From: Paraphoma chrysanthemicola
Taxonomy: Eukaryota; Ascomycota; Dothideomycetes; Pleosporales; Phaeosphaeriaceae
NCBI GenBank assembly: GCA_020744225.1
Contig: JAGMWG010000028.1
Location: 248,001 to 312,000 of the forward strand
Direction: 5' to 3'
Length of the DNA: 64,000 bases
Under the pieces are notes generated by a model. It was given only the letters and a program-made list of their open reading frames with translations. It searched no databases and had not been told where the DNA came from. Position 1 is the stretch's first letter. The number at the start of each line of letters is the position of its first letter. Positions 54,066 through 64,000 of the stretch are shown piece after piece. The position numbers and the translations under genes are program-made.

Positions 54066-57000
54066 CTAACTTACAGCTTCAGGCACGCAGCTTTCGTTAG
54101 GAATAGATGCATTCAGCCGGCATGGTCCTGTGCAGTGCACGCAGTCTCGACGTTTATAGATGTCCCCCTTGAAGTCCTGGAAGCTCGCAGTGATGATAGT
54201 GCCGGATACGATGTCCTCCGTTGCATATAGCATCACTCGCATCCGTCCACCTCTTCGCTGGACTTTGAAAGACGTACAGGGAAGACATGAGTGACTGACG
54301 AGATTGATCCAGCTTCCAGTTTCAGTCCAATGTAAATGGCTTGATATGGGTAGCACAGATTGAGGAAGCTCAAAGTACATACCCTTGCAGCCTTGATGGC
54401 CGCGCGGGTAGAGGTCCCCAACGAGTTCCCCGATACAGTCGTCTCGCCGATACACAATCCCACTGACAGTATCAGGAACAGAGGCTATGACGACACGGCA
54501 TCGGCGAGATTCAATAGCGATGCGATACCGGTTCACTGGTAGCCGGGTCATGCAGGTACACTGCTCTTCATTGCATATTTCGCATTGCGGTTCTCTTCGG
54601 TCGGAAATGGTCGGATCCCTTGGCCTCCTAGCACTCATGGAACATGGCCAGTTCTGGTTGTGCTGTACGAAGGTATTGCCGGTTATTGAAGGTGTCTCGA
54701 ACTGAGCCAGCAGAGCATCAACCGGTAGGTTCAGCAAATCAACAGGTATAGGTTCTGGGGCACATTCCTCTTCTTTGTTCCAAGGCTCAGCGATGACATG
54801 ATCTGAGGAAGAATCATGGTGGCGTGGTAGGGAGAGCTCTATGGCCTCTCTCCACTCGAATCGATACATGACTTCAACATCGGACGTCATCATCCGAATA
54901 ATGGATCGCCCAAGCATACACAGTTTGTGCATTATTTCTTTGACCTCGGATCTTTGAGCTAGAGCCTGGAATGTTGCTACTGCGTCTTGCGGAAGCCTCA
55001 ACATGTAGTCTTGAGTAATGAAGTAAGGTGACTCGCAACGAAGAGGAAGCAGCGGCAGGAGCCCAATGCCAAGCTCGCCGCACAAATGGATCCATTTCGT
55101 CCGCTGCGAGATCTTGTAGCGCAATGAGCTCTCTGTATCTTTCTTCATTTTGTTCTTGTTGATTTCATCAAGTAACATGTTCAGCTTTTCCTTACTCAGG
55201 TTCTGGCCATCCTCTCCTTTTAGATCGTCCACTAGCTCAGCGAACCAATACTCGTTGAGCCGTGCTTTGAGAAGCGATACAACGGCCGTGCTAGCTGAGG
55301 TGGCCACGTTGCGGTCAAACACGGCGCCTTTGGCGAAGTCCGACGTAGGCTGCTCCGAGTTGACACAGTCTGTACCTGTGCTATTTTCATAGCGCATTTG
55401 CCGCCATGAGTCGATAAGAGAGCGAAGGTGGATAAGGGTCTGTCTACTAACGATTGACGCTAGAACTAATGCTGGACTTTTGCGTTGGGGACTGCAGAGA
55501 AGGCCGCCAGGGATAAGGCTGTACGTATCGAGCAGGGCTGTCTCGAAATGGCGTTTCCTTGACGACGATTCGAATGCAGTGGCGTCCGAAATCTTGCGCT
55601 TTCTAGAGACGCTAGTGTTAGGAACGAAGTTCGACTGTGACATTGGGAACTTCTCTGCACACAAATTTGGACTGCAGAAGGTGTATCCATTAGGGATAGC
55701 GGCTGAGTCCACTGTCATAAAATTGATTGCCTCGGCGAAATTTGGCCCCATGTTGAGAACTTCATGATACGTCTTCGGCAGGGTAAATATAAGAGTGCCT
55801 GGATTGCATGCTGTGATATGGTACTTAACGCCCCAGTCATCGAGAAGTCGAGGTGGTACTATGGCGTTGAGGTGACGAATTCTCTGAGAACATGAGCCCA
55901 GAAGTCCAGTGTACCGCTGCTCCATACAGGCCTCGAATCGAGGGTTAGAGGACGGTTCGATGCACAGCCACAACTTGGGCGCACCGGCAATCATAATGTT
56001 AGCCGACAGCCATTCGCAGTCTTCGAAATGAATGTTGGTTGCTGTGGGCTGGTTAGAACAGCTGATGTAGAGGTAGCTAGTGCTGACCCCGGGAACATCT
56101 TGCACAAGTGCTTCTTTCATCCAGGAACCCGCTGAGAGCAACTCAGTGTACGGAGATGCTCCATTGAAGATACTCGTAGGTCCAATGAGGTAACTGAGCG
56201 GGCTGGTTGGTGGGGAGTCGCAAAATTCTTGAAAGGATTGTCGGAGCTGGGCATCGTTCATATTGTAGTGTTCTGAAGTGTGCGCCAAGTTTGGCATCGT
56301 AAACTCCAAGCGCTGAAGTTCTTTTCGGCTCGGCTTATTTGAGGAAAGCCGTACAACACCCTCATCATGCACAAATGTGTTATATGTGATGTGCGCTTGA
56401 GCTCTGTCGATGTTTGATTCGGAGGGATATGCCAAAAGCGTTTGGGTGGGAAAGTCGGCAACCTTCACAAGCGCAATACCGACAGTCTTCACCTGAGGGT
56501 CACGAGAAAAGGTCTGTAGCGTTGTTGCCATGTTATCACCGATGTCTGCCATGTCACAGACGAATGTAGGGACCTTGAAATCCAGTGGAGGTGTCGGAGT
56601 ATTCGTTGTCTTGCTCGATGTGGGCACAAGTTGTTGTGGAGTTGTGGTAGTTATGGATCGATTCTCTCCTGCTTCCGCCGTCTCTTCTCCTGACTCCTCT
56701 GACTCTTCTCCTGCCTCTGCATCGGTCCCTTCTTCGGTTGCCTCCACTACACCCTCTGTATGCTTTTCTTTCTGGCCGAGTGTATCGTGTTCTTCCTCGC
56801 TAGAATCACTGCTTTCAGGACTCTGGTAGCTGCGGCTTGGATGCACTCGTTTCTCGCGACAGATTTTCGCTTCGCTAGTCTTCTGACTAATTTAATTGGG
56901 CTGTCGGCTTCTTGTGTCAAAGTAGGGTCCCACGAGACATGTGGCCGGCTACTACGCCTAGCAGTTTGAGTCAGATCATCGTTGTCTTCATCCCTTCTAT

Positions 57001-57415
57001 CGTCTTGATTGTGCCCTGCCTGTTCCAAAATGTCGGCTAAGGTTTGTGCCTGTGTTCTGAGCTGATCGCTTGTGGTATGGATACGTTGGAGCTTAGGTTT
57101 AAGGTTATCGGTCGCCGTAATGATGCATCGAAGCTGGAGGACGATCGAAGCATTTCCTTCGGCGGCGGGCGTAGGCTCGGGTTCGGTAGGCGCGGACGCG
57201 ATGGGCCTGCGTCGGTGTTCAGCAGAATGGCGTTTGAAGGGTTGGTACGTGATCGAAGACAGTGCGCTCCTAAAGGAATCGTTAAGACGTAGTAATTCTT
57301 CATGAGCATGTTCACACTCCGCTAGAACCTGGTCAGCCTCATTAAGAGCCTCGACAGCCTGGGCGTGCAGTGGATGTAGGACATGCATGTCGAATTGTGC
57401 ATGTTGTTGTAGCAT
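54066..57415 (-). CDS. JmjC and SET domains in one protein
   Basis: Exons 57415-56847 and 56799-54066, 1,100 residues. The 47 nt intron (GTGCAT...TTCTAG) removes a frame change. N-terminus: helical, then basic (~150-190), then very acidic (~190-235). JmjC domain at ~430-550: IHFEDCEW gives the HxE iron ligands, GAPKLWL the usual Lys, and PKTYHEVLNMG the distal His, as in KDM4-type histone demethylases. SET-like domain at ~950-1,090: GSWINLVSHSC (NHSC in active enzymes) with VMLYATEDIVSGTIITASF and a terminal Cys cluster CVHCTGPC. An eraser and a writer domain in one chain is unusual. The SET Asn is Ser, so methylation is doubtful. Nuclear. Confidence 0.8.
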
Positions 57416-57784
57416 GCACGGACTGTTGTTTTGTGGTCGCAGAGCTGACGTCCGTGCTGGCTTATGTAATCATAGCTGCCCGGGTGGGATGCAGCAACAG
57501 CAAAACTCGGTGCTGCTTCTCGTGATGGGGCCAGGGAAGTGTTCTGCCTCACTTTATGAAACTTTCCGGGATGGACGATGGTTCAAGAGAGTACAGTAAT
57601 TTTATGAAGCATTTGTAGTAGACGAAGCGCTTAGCATGGTATGTAATTAGTCAATTTTTCGCATTCTCCAAGTCTTGCTGCATCTAAACTACAGTAACTT
57701 TACTATTTAAATATAACTTACCTCTAATATTTGTGCAGCTAGTGGCATCAACAAGCAAGCCAAATCTGTTCTCATCAGCTCAGC
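57416..57784. other. Divergent intergenic region
   Basis: Shared upstream space of the JmjC-SET gene and the JmjC pseudogene. A 5' exon of the latter may lie here. Confidence 0.35.
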
Positions 57785-57855
57785 TTGAGACTTGCAGGCT
57801 TTAGAGTGCTCGCCCACACCAACTTGACGAATGGGGTGAAACTATTTGATTTCCG

Positions 57856-58948
57856 CTCGTGGTATCAAATAGAGTCCGCTCCGTTATTGCTGCCGGCACA
57901 AACCCCTTCGCTGGACTTGTTAATGACACCACTGTCCTGGTATTTCCCGCCTCGCCACAAGAGGCGGACGGCTTATACACCATTGATGATCAGAGGTTTC
58001 GGCGCTGTACAAGAGAAGTAGCTGTAAAGAGCCTTCTGGTTGAAGAAAATATTCTCCGACGACGGCGAAGAAGAGGTGTATTTCATGACCGGAGATGAAG
58101 CAAGAAGACAGCTCGATTCCGGTGCCACTCTCCACGGGCCAATCATCACCCAGGGCCAGCAGCAATTCCAGTGGGACAAGTCTAGAGGCCGACCAGTAGA
58201 GCAATTGTTCCGACGGATGGGAAACCTGAACAGGACTGTCTCTGTGCAGAAGACCTCGCTGAGCCTACAGCGACAGTCGTATGTTGCCATGCAACTCAGC
58301 GACGTTTACGATAGATTTGCCGAGAATAAGGCCAGTGACGACCCTCTTAACGTCGTTGATCTGCGCAACCCACTGCCACGCTCTATATTACCGCACTTCC
58401 TCACTGGCGAAGACTGCCAAATGCTCAGCCGGATCCGGGACACAATCCTTGGAGGAGCGACAGCAGAGCGATGTACCGCACAGACCACTGAATGGAATAA
58501 GTGAAAGGACGATGAGGACTGGGTCCTACTTGCGCAAGGCGGTGCTCATACTCTCACTCATCAAGATAGCTGCGTCAAGGCCATGTGGCTGACTGTACAA
58601 GAAGGATTGCTCGGATTTGGCTGGATGTCGCATCCATCGAAGGAGGATATGGCTAGCTGGAGTGCTGATCCCAATGGATTCCTTGGTGGGCAGCTGGGAT
58701 ACGTGGTCCTTCGCCCTGATCAGACGGTATACTTCGAAGCAGGCACGGTCCACTTCGTATTCAGGCTTGAGCAGCTTCAGACGCTACTAGTGGGCGGTCA
58801 TGTATTGCGATGGTCACGAATAGAGTCGTGGATGGAGATTGTCCTCACCCAGCTAAGGCTTCCTAACACTACCAATGAGGACTTCCTGTCGTCAGCACAA
58901 GCTTACGTCGAAGCGGTGGCACAACTCGTCTCCGAACAGCAGAGTTGA
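57856..58948 (+). pseudogene. JmjC-domain protein with a frameshift and a stop
   Basis: The frame from ~57856 (VRSVIAAGTNPFAGLVNDTT...VKSLLVEE) shifts by one near 58035-58045 into SDDGEEEVYFMTGDEARRQL, runs to TTEWNK and meets TGA at 58502-58504. The same frame continues KDDEDWVLLAQGGAHTLTHQ to the stop at 58948. JmjC residues are intact: HQD (iron ligands), SxVKAMW, and AGTVHFVF with the distal His. TGA fits TGG or CGA changed by one transition. A downstream product without the N-terminus is possible. A decayed relative lies at 30.6 kb. Confidence 0.75.
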
Positions 58949-59531
58949 TGCAGTCTTTGCTAGTGATGGTGCTAACCACAACCCAGCAATTTGAGCAATA
59001 TCTGGCAGTGATGCCCTGATCGTGTTCAATATCCGTGATCTGAACGGCTAGGAAAGGAGGACGCGTTCTGCCGTGCGGGACAGGTGGTCATAAATTCTTG
59101 ATGCAACGACATGACGACATAAGGCTCAACTTTCATGAGAGATCCCAGGGAAGCTAGCATTACAGTGCTCACCCTCGAGAATTTTAGCAATGTTACTCAG
59201 TGACTTAAGGAAGTTTTAGACTCAAGGAAGTTGTATTTTGTCGCTACTTGATCTACCCCAAGCGACTCGAATGCCTTTTAGCCATGCACGTTAAGTTGCC
59301 AGATCGAGCTTGGTAAAAGTACTTCTAACTTGCTCCTGCTAGCTTGCGATCAAAGAGCGTCTGCACCGCTTCTATCGTACGTGTAGCGATAGTCCGAATA
59401 TCATATTCGGTGCTTGTGTATTGGGGTGCAATCACGACATCGTCACCTTCAGTGCCATCACAACTACAAGGGTACAAATAGATTCTGTAGTTCTTGATCG
59501 CTATGAAGAGGTCAGATATGCGCCTTCACGC
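58949..59531. other. Intergenic region
   Basis: Nothing recognised. Confidence 0.35.
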
Positions 59532-61197
59532 TTAGCAAAAGAAACTGGTACCGTGTTTGTGTAGACGACCGTACAGCCCTACGCTGCTGGCGAAGGGCCT
59601 TCTTGCACAATTACTATCTGCCAAAAGCGTCAGTACGATATGAACACATGGTATAGGGAGACTCACCGCCCAGAACAACCCTATACCGCGTACATCACCG
59701 ATGTTAGGGTGCTCTTTAAGCCCTTCTCGCACTAGTACTCCCAATAGTCGACCTTGTGCCTCGATGTTGGGCTGGAGGCGGCGTATGGTGTTCAGAACCA
59801 CGTTGCCAACAGCACAGACAATAGGGTGGCCCTCATATGTATGACCGTGGACGAAAGACCCTGAGCCCGCAGAAATGACTTCGTCGACACGCTTGTTGCA
59901 CATCATGGCCGCAATAGGTTGTACTCCTGCCCCGAGTGATTTACCCATGGTCTGTATATCTGGGGCGACACCATAATGCTGCCAGGCATGCAGCTTCCCG
60001 GTACGGCCTGCGCCGCACATGATTTCGTCGAAGATGAGCAGCGCCCCAAACTGATCACAGACATCTCTCATGGCCTGCATGTATCCAGGAACTTGCTGCG
60101 AACGTATTCCTCGTCAGTCTCATTTGGCTTGCGATCCGAGTAGGGATCGCACGCCGATACATGATGTGTATTTGATGGCAAGATGTCTTCGTACAGCTTG
60201 CGCCGAGGCTGGTGGGAACCAACGGAGAGTGTTGCTAGTGTACTCCCATGGTATGATGGACTACAAGCGATGTAGTGAACGCGTTGTATCTGCCCTTTAT
60301 TGCAGTGAAACTGTCGAGCCAGCTTGAGTGCCGCTTCATTTGCATCAGATCCTATGAGTATAGTCAGACAGTGCACCAAAACCAGTACAGCCACTCACCC
60401 GAGTTGTATATATATGCTTCCACCATCTCTCCGTCAGTACTCTGCATGAGGTTCGCCTTGAAATCCTCTGCGTGCACAGTCGAAAACGATCGGCAAGTAT
60501 AAAAGACAGATACGCTGGCGATAGCATCCAAGATTGGTTTGAGTCCCTCGTATCCTAGACACGAAACAGCGGCTCCGCACGACGCATCAATAAGCTCCTC
60601 TCCAGATTCCAAGTGAAGTGTGTTTCTGGTAGCTGATGTAACCAGTGGGGCACCATGTTCGCGGCTTTCGATGCACGTGGTTGTCATGGCTGATGCCATG
60701 ATGTCTGGATCACGGAAACTTTCCTGAATAAGTTTATGCCACCTGTGCAGCACTGTGTCCTTCGAGGAGTTCGGAAGCTGCAGTATGTTCTCAAACCATT
60801 CGTGTGCTTCTGACCAGAGTTCTACGCTATTCAATATGATTGGCAAGATATGCGACGTATATAAGTACGTACCTGCTTCGCGGCTCTCATGAGTCCTCAT
60901 GTGAGTATCAAGCTTCGTGAAGTTACCCTCATCTACCTCGATTTGATGACGATTGTCACCATCTCTTGTCCCTCGAAGAACGGTGATGCCGGATGATACT
61001 AAAGCTTCAATTTCTCCGTGATTCGGGAAAACTATGAAGAGCTGGAACATCTTCTGTGGGTGCTGTTTTGCTATTGTCGGCTTTGCGTAGTGGCAGAGAG
61101 GCCACTTTTGGAGGCACTCGACACCGAACGACGCTTGAAATAGCTCTTCGGAACAATCGACGATTCTTTGAGAGCCATCTGGCAAGGGTATTTCCAT
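59532..61197 (-). pseudogene. Class-III aminotransferase with N-terminal extension, broken
   Basis: ATG 61195-61197. The first ~190 codons (HYAKPTIAKQHPQKMFQLFI...WHKLIQESFRD) look like another protein and run in frame into an aminotransferase (APLVTSATRNTLHLESGEEL). An intron at 60357-60403 (GTGAGT...CATAG) joins to SDANEAALKLARQFHC. Near 60085-60095 the frame jumps from EEYVRSKF to PGYMQAMRDVCDQ: about 25-30 family residues (the conserved AEPVVGA-type block) are missing and the frame shifts. Then come LLIFDEIMCGAGRTG, MGKSLGAG (PLP Lys) and HGHTYEGHP. The end after GLFWA is again out of frame. The PLP Lys is kept, but the enzyme cannot be complete. Confidence 0.65.
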
Positions 61198-61851
61198 CTT
61201 TTGGTGTTTGTAATGGAAGAAAGTTCGTTGAGTTTGGATTTGAAGTTTGACCTGACTTTATACGCGCGTGCCAAGGCGTCTTGGCTAGTGCATGGAGGTA
61301 TTTTCTGAGACGACTCGCTCACCGCTGCCTTTTCTGGGAGACTCTAGAACCCATTCCGATCTTGACACGTCACTCGCTTTGATTGCAGATTTGGGCGCAT
61401 GTTAGGCAAGAATAACCCCTGCTACGGTAGCTTCCTTACATCTACGAGCAAATCACAACGTAATCTATGATGAGAATGCGTTTGCGGCAACAATGCAGTG
61501 GATACTAACCAAGGATTCGTACCACATACTGCCTGTCTTCATGTGCGATCTGCAGCTGGACAGGTGCCAGCCATGAGTAGTTGGTTAAGAGACCAGGCCA
61601 GGCTTGAAGCGGAGTGCATACATGTCTTTGCAGCATCTTTCCTGCATGGCATCGATCGGCGCAAAAGCATTCCTCAAGATAGAGTAACTTACTGTACTTT
61701 AGCGCCATTGACTTGTCATAATAATGCGGACGGAAACTTGCATGAATTGCAACATTGATATGTATGCCTAATAGGATCACTCCCGCGTACAGGACCTACG
61801 CCAAATTCTCACGTCACGGCAAATCGTGACTCGCTGACATTGTCCAGAACA
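61198..61851. other. Intergenic region with a dispersed repeat
   Basis: Contains the first copy of the repeat at 61702-61835. A minus frame above 61197 (SQDALARAYKVRSNFKSK) may be an earlier exon of the aminotransferase-fusion gene. Confidence 0.35.
61702..61835 (+). repeat. Dispersed repeat, copy 1
   Basis: Direct repeat of 63456-63590, roughly 75-80% identical by eye, with GGATCACTCCCGCGTACAGG exactly conserved. Most differences are transitions. Confidence 0.75.
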
Positions 61852-62238
61852 ATGCAGGGGATATCTAAGCTCTCAACACAAGAATCCTTGGTAAACGTTA
61901 TTCGATATCATGAGAAACAGCTCAAAAACAGTTGTACACTTAAATCTACTGGGGCAACATATGTTTGTGAAGTATTGAAAGTGGGAATGAAGTCTCAATG
62001 GCGTGGGATGCTGCTCAAAGAGCTCCGCATCTGGACAGATGGTTTGGCGACGAGCAAGCTGGACCCTTCGAACCACTTTGACGACGAAAACCCAAAACAG
62101 CCGGCGTGCTTCCACAATACAGCTCTCCTATCAGGGTTGGAAGATACAACTACGAGCGATACAGATGTTGGCAAGCATCAGCAGCTAAAACGGATGTGCC
62201 ATACTCGTTCCAATACATGTACAATTTCAAAAGGGTAA
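61852..62238 (+). CDS. Possible hypothetical protein
   Basis: 128 codons from ATG 61852. Includes VLKVGMKSQWRGMLLKELRI and a Thr/Asp-rich tail. The minus strand is also open here for 80 codons. No family. Confidence 0.25.
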   Translation: MQGISKLSTQESLVNVIRYHEKQLKNSCTLKSTGATYVCEVLKVGMKSQWRGMLLKELRIWTDGLATSKLDPSNHFDDENPKQPACFHNTALLSGLEDTTTSDTDVGKHQQLKRMCHTRSNTCTISKG

Positions 62239-62619
62239 ACCATCTTGAACTATCAACGTCATATCTACTAACCTTACCGTAGACGACTTGCGAACTCGTC
62301 CAACTACCGTGAAGGGCAGAAAGCTCATGGACAAGTCGCGCTTACAGAGCCAAGCGTGCACAACATCGGCTGCGAGTACATTCACGCTCCGCCAGGACGA
62401 GTAGGCCTTCATAATTGCTTGTCTTCTTTTACGATGCTCCCCTGACTTGGGGAACTCTGGGCCGGCGCCACAACCCCACAAGACATAGGAGGGTTTTGAT
62501 GGCGACATGTCATGCCATGTAATTGCTGCTATCTCAAAAACAATGTGCGTAGCGCTGATGTCGAATGCTTCCACTAGTGGAGACTCATTCTGAGAAATGA
62601 ATACCTCATGGCTACGCAT
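62227..62619 (-). CDS. Hypothetical protein, probably continued by an exon
   Basis: ATG 62617-62619, open for 130 codons. A good donor (ACG/GTAAGG) at 62277 suggests that the real exon ends at 62278 after VRKSST and that a further exon lies below 62.16 kb. Contains THIVFEIAAITWHDMS and VLWGCGAGPEF, then a basic helix (SGEHRKRRQAIMKAYSSW). No family recognised. Confidence 0.4.
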   Translation of the reverse strand: MRSHEVFISQNESPLVEAFDISATHIVFEIAAITWHDMSPSKPSYVLWGCGAGPEFPKSGEHRKRRQAIMKAYSSWRSVNVLAADVVHAWLCKRDLSMSFLPFTVVGRVRKSSTVRLVDMTLIVQDGLPF

Positions 62620-62651
62620 CTAATGCTTCCTTCTCTTCGCCGACCTTTCGC

Positions 62652-62691
62652 CGTCTGGGCCGTCTGGGTCGTCTGAGTCGTCTGAGTCGTC
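62652..62691. repeat. 9 bp minisatellite
   Basis: About four and a half copies of CGTCTGAGT or CGTCTGGGT, differing only by transitions. Confidence 0.85.
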
Positions 62692-62853
62692 ATTGGGGCC
62701 TGCTTGCGTCTCGAGTCCGACAATCGCACAGATTTCGTCAACCCTGAAAGAGGCTTCATAGCTGCCGGGGAAGTGGGTAGGGAGCCTTTGCGGCATAATT
62801 TGATAAGGATGCTGCAGAGAGAGCGACTTGTAGCGCCGCTGAGAAAAGCCACT

Positions 62854-63120
62854 TCAAGCCACACATTGATATGTATGCTGTCTGATGACGCCCAATATAA
62901 GCCCACCTAATACTGAAGCAAGGAAGATAAACCAGTGTCCATCAGGGAAGATGTGATACATGAAGCCTAACATGATAGTGGCCGACAGAATTGAAGATAC
63001 AAGTACTGCAGCTTCCACACTCATGGTTGGACAGTTCCTCAACCGTTGTATATGCATCCACATCAGTACGGCATACAGTACGCTCATGACCGCGGCAATG
63101 CCATCATCATCTAGCGGCAT
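62854..63120 (-). CDS. Small membrane protein
   Basis: 88 codons from ATG 63120. Three hydrophobic segments: VMSVLYAVLMWMHI, AAVLVSSILSATIMLGFMY and WFIFLASVLGGLILGVI. A weak donor (GTGGGC at 62906) and an acceptor (TTCTCAG) would replace the end with ASVLAALQVALSAA, also hydrophobic. No family recognised. Probably an integral membrane protein. Confidence 0.5.
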   Translation of the reverse strand: MPLDDDGIAAVMSVLYAVLMWMHIQRLRNCPTMSVEAAVLVSSILSATIMLGFMYHIFPDGHWFIFLASVLGGLILGVIRQHTYQCVA

Positions 63121-64000
63121 TAGACAGCAATAAAGTTGAAACCGAGCTTACGTACCCAATTTTACTGGACTCATAGTGCAGAACGGTCTTCAGATAGAAT
63201 CTGAGTGCAGGTGTGTACGGGTGCGTGTGGTAGCAAACTGGAGGGGAATTTCAGAGATCAATCGGCGTTTAGTATGAGGCTATCTGGTGAAGACGCCGTA
63301 ACAAGAAGATGGAAGACATTGTCAGCGGTTTTATGCGTTTGTTTTAAGATCGCTCTCCGTCAGTGTTGTCTCACCGCCATATTGGCTCAACAACTCTCAA
63401 AGGACGCAGGACCGAAGCAGCCTTCCCCAATGGCGCAAATTGTTGAATTCACTCGTCACACAATGATGCAGACGGCAACTTGCATGTATTGCCGCATTGA
63501 ATTGCATGCTGTCCAATGGGATCACTCCCGCGTACAGGACCTAGAATCCGGCCAAAATGTCACGTCACAGCAAATCGCGGCTTGCTGACATTTGTTAGCG
63601 GCATACTGTCTTACTAGAGTTTATTTTTATCCACTAATCTAGCAGGCAGAAAACTTTTGCGCCGGGACACTAAGCTCTGGGTAGGTTTGGTAGCATTGAC
63701 GGCAAGCTCTGGCAGTCCTCCTTCATATTAGTACCTGACTCAAGTAATGAGCGTCAGCCCGCCTGGGTTTTGTCTTAGCTGCCTGAGAAATCCAGCACTC
63801 TGCAACTCTCTGCAAAGAGTTTTCGTCGTGACGACGCCGTTTGGTGGTGTTAATCAGCGGATTTGCACAGACACAGAGCGTCTCGTGCTGGAAGGTTCTG
63901 AGATCTTTGTATGGCACCTACTCCTTTATTTTACCCCAGGTCTTTCGGCGCCTCGCAGTTGACATGCCTGATTGGTACTAGCATAAGTATTAGTATGGAG
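63121..64000. other. Right end of the window, no supported gene
   Basis: Holds the second copy of the dispersed repeat (63456-63590). Other frames on both strands are short and not supported. Confidence 0.35.
63456..63590 (+). repeat. Dispersed repeat, copy 2
   Basis: Second copy of the 61702-61835 repeat, same orientation, about 1.75 kb away. Confidence 0.75.

Noticed and set aside
58505..58540. A 38 nt intron GTGAAAGG...GCAAG removing the TGA of the JmjC gene.
   Set aside because: It would delete the conserved DEDWVLLAQ part and change frame. The sequence reads straight through the TGA.
1..64000. Telomere repeats, rRNA, retrotransposon polyproteins or viral genes.
   Set aside because: I looked for TTAGGG runs and for reverse transcriptase, integrase and transposase motifs and saw none.

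Overview
The window is nuclear DNA of a filamentous ascomycete, most likely a Dothideomycete. The reasons are short spliceosomal introns of about 45-70 nt with GTRNGT donors, CTAAY branch sites and YAG acceptors, and fungal-only families: HET, SUR7/PalI, a PAQR receptor, a BCS1-like AAA ATPase and many lineage-specific hypothetical proteins. I found no rRNA or tRNA gene. Many genes only become readable after splicing, so exon coordinates are given in the evidence. All splice sites were read by eye and have no transcript support.

Layout. 1-12.7 kb: an F-box-like gene running off the left edge, small hypothetical genes, a PAQR receptor, a fungal lineage-specific gene, a PD-(D/E)XK-like pseudogene, a divergent CAX-type cation exchanger and a coiled-coil protein. 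13.0-17.0 kb: a 4.0 kb element with ~125 bp terminal inverted repeats, flanked by TA. It carries a complete HET gene and a 17-unit array of intron-like 68 bp repeats, and it sits inside the signal peptide of a small secreted-protein gene (12970-13004 plus 17020-17326). 17.3-26.6 kb: a large unknown gene, a SUR7/PalI protein, a patatin-like remnant, a second coiled-coil protein and a 531-residue unknown. 26.8-30.9 kb is a graveyard: a kinase with two frameshifts, a bZIP remnant and a decayed JmjC copy. 31-46.5 kb: a sirtuin with a partner reading frame, a RING protein, a conserved small fungal protein, a 689-residue unknown and a pair of related genes. 46.9-54 kb: an alpha/beta hydrolase, a BCS1-like ATPase and unknowns. 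54-59 kb: a JmjC-SET fusion next to a JmjC pseudogene. 59.5-64 kb: a broken class-III aminotransferase and small membrane or hypothetical genes.

The main result is the TIR element at 13.0-17.0 kb. Removing it with one TA restores an open frame across the junction, which is direct sequence evidence for insertion. The HET gene and its intron-like array are therefore cargo of a mobile element. Around it the window looks like a fast-evolving accessory region: many one-lesion pseudogenes (several of CAG/CAA to TAG/TAA or TGG/CGA to TGA type) and repeat copies that differ mostly by transitions, which suggests past repeat-induced point mutation.
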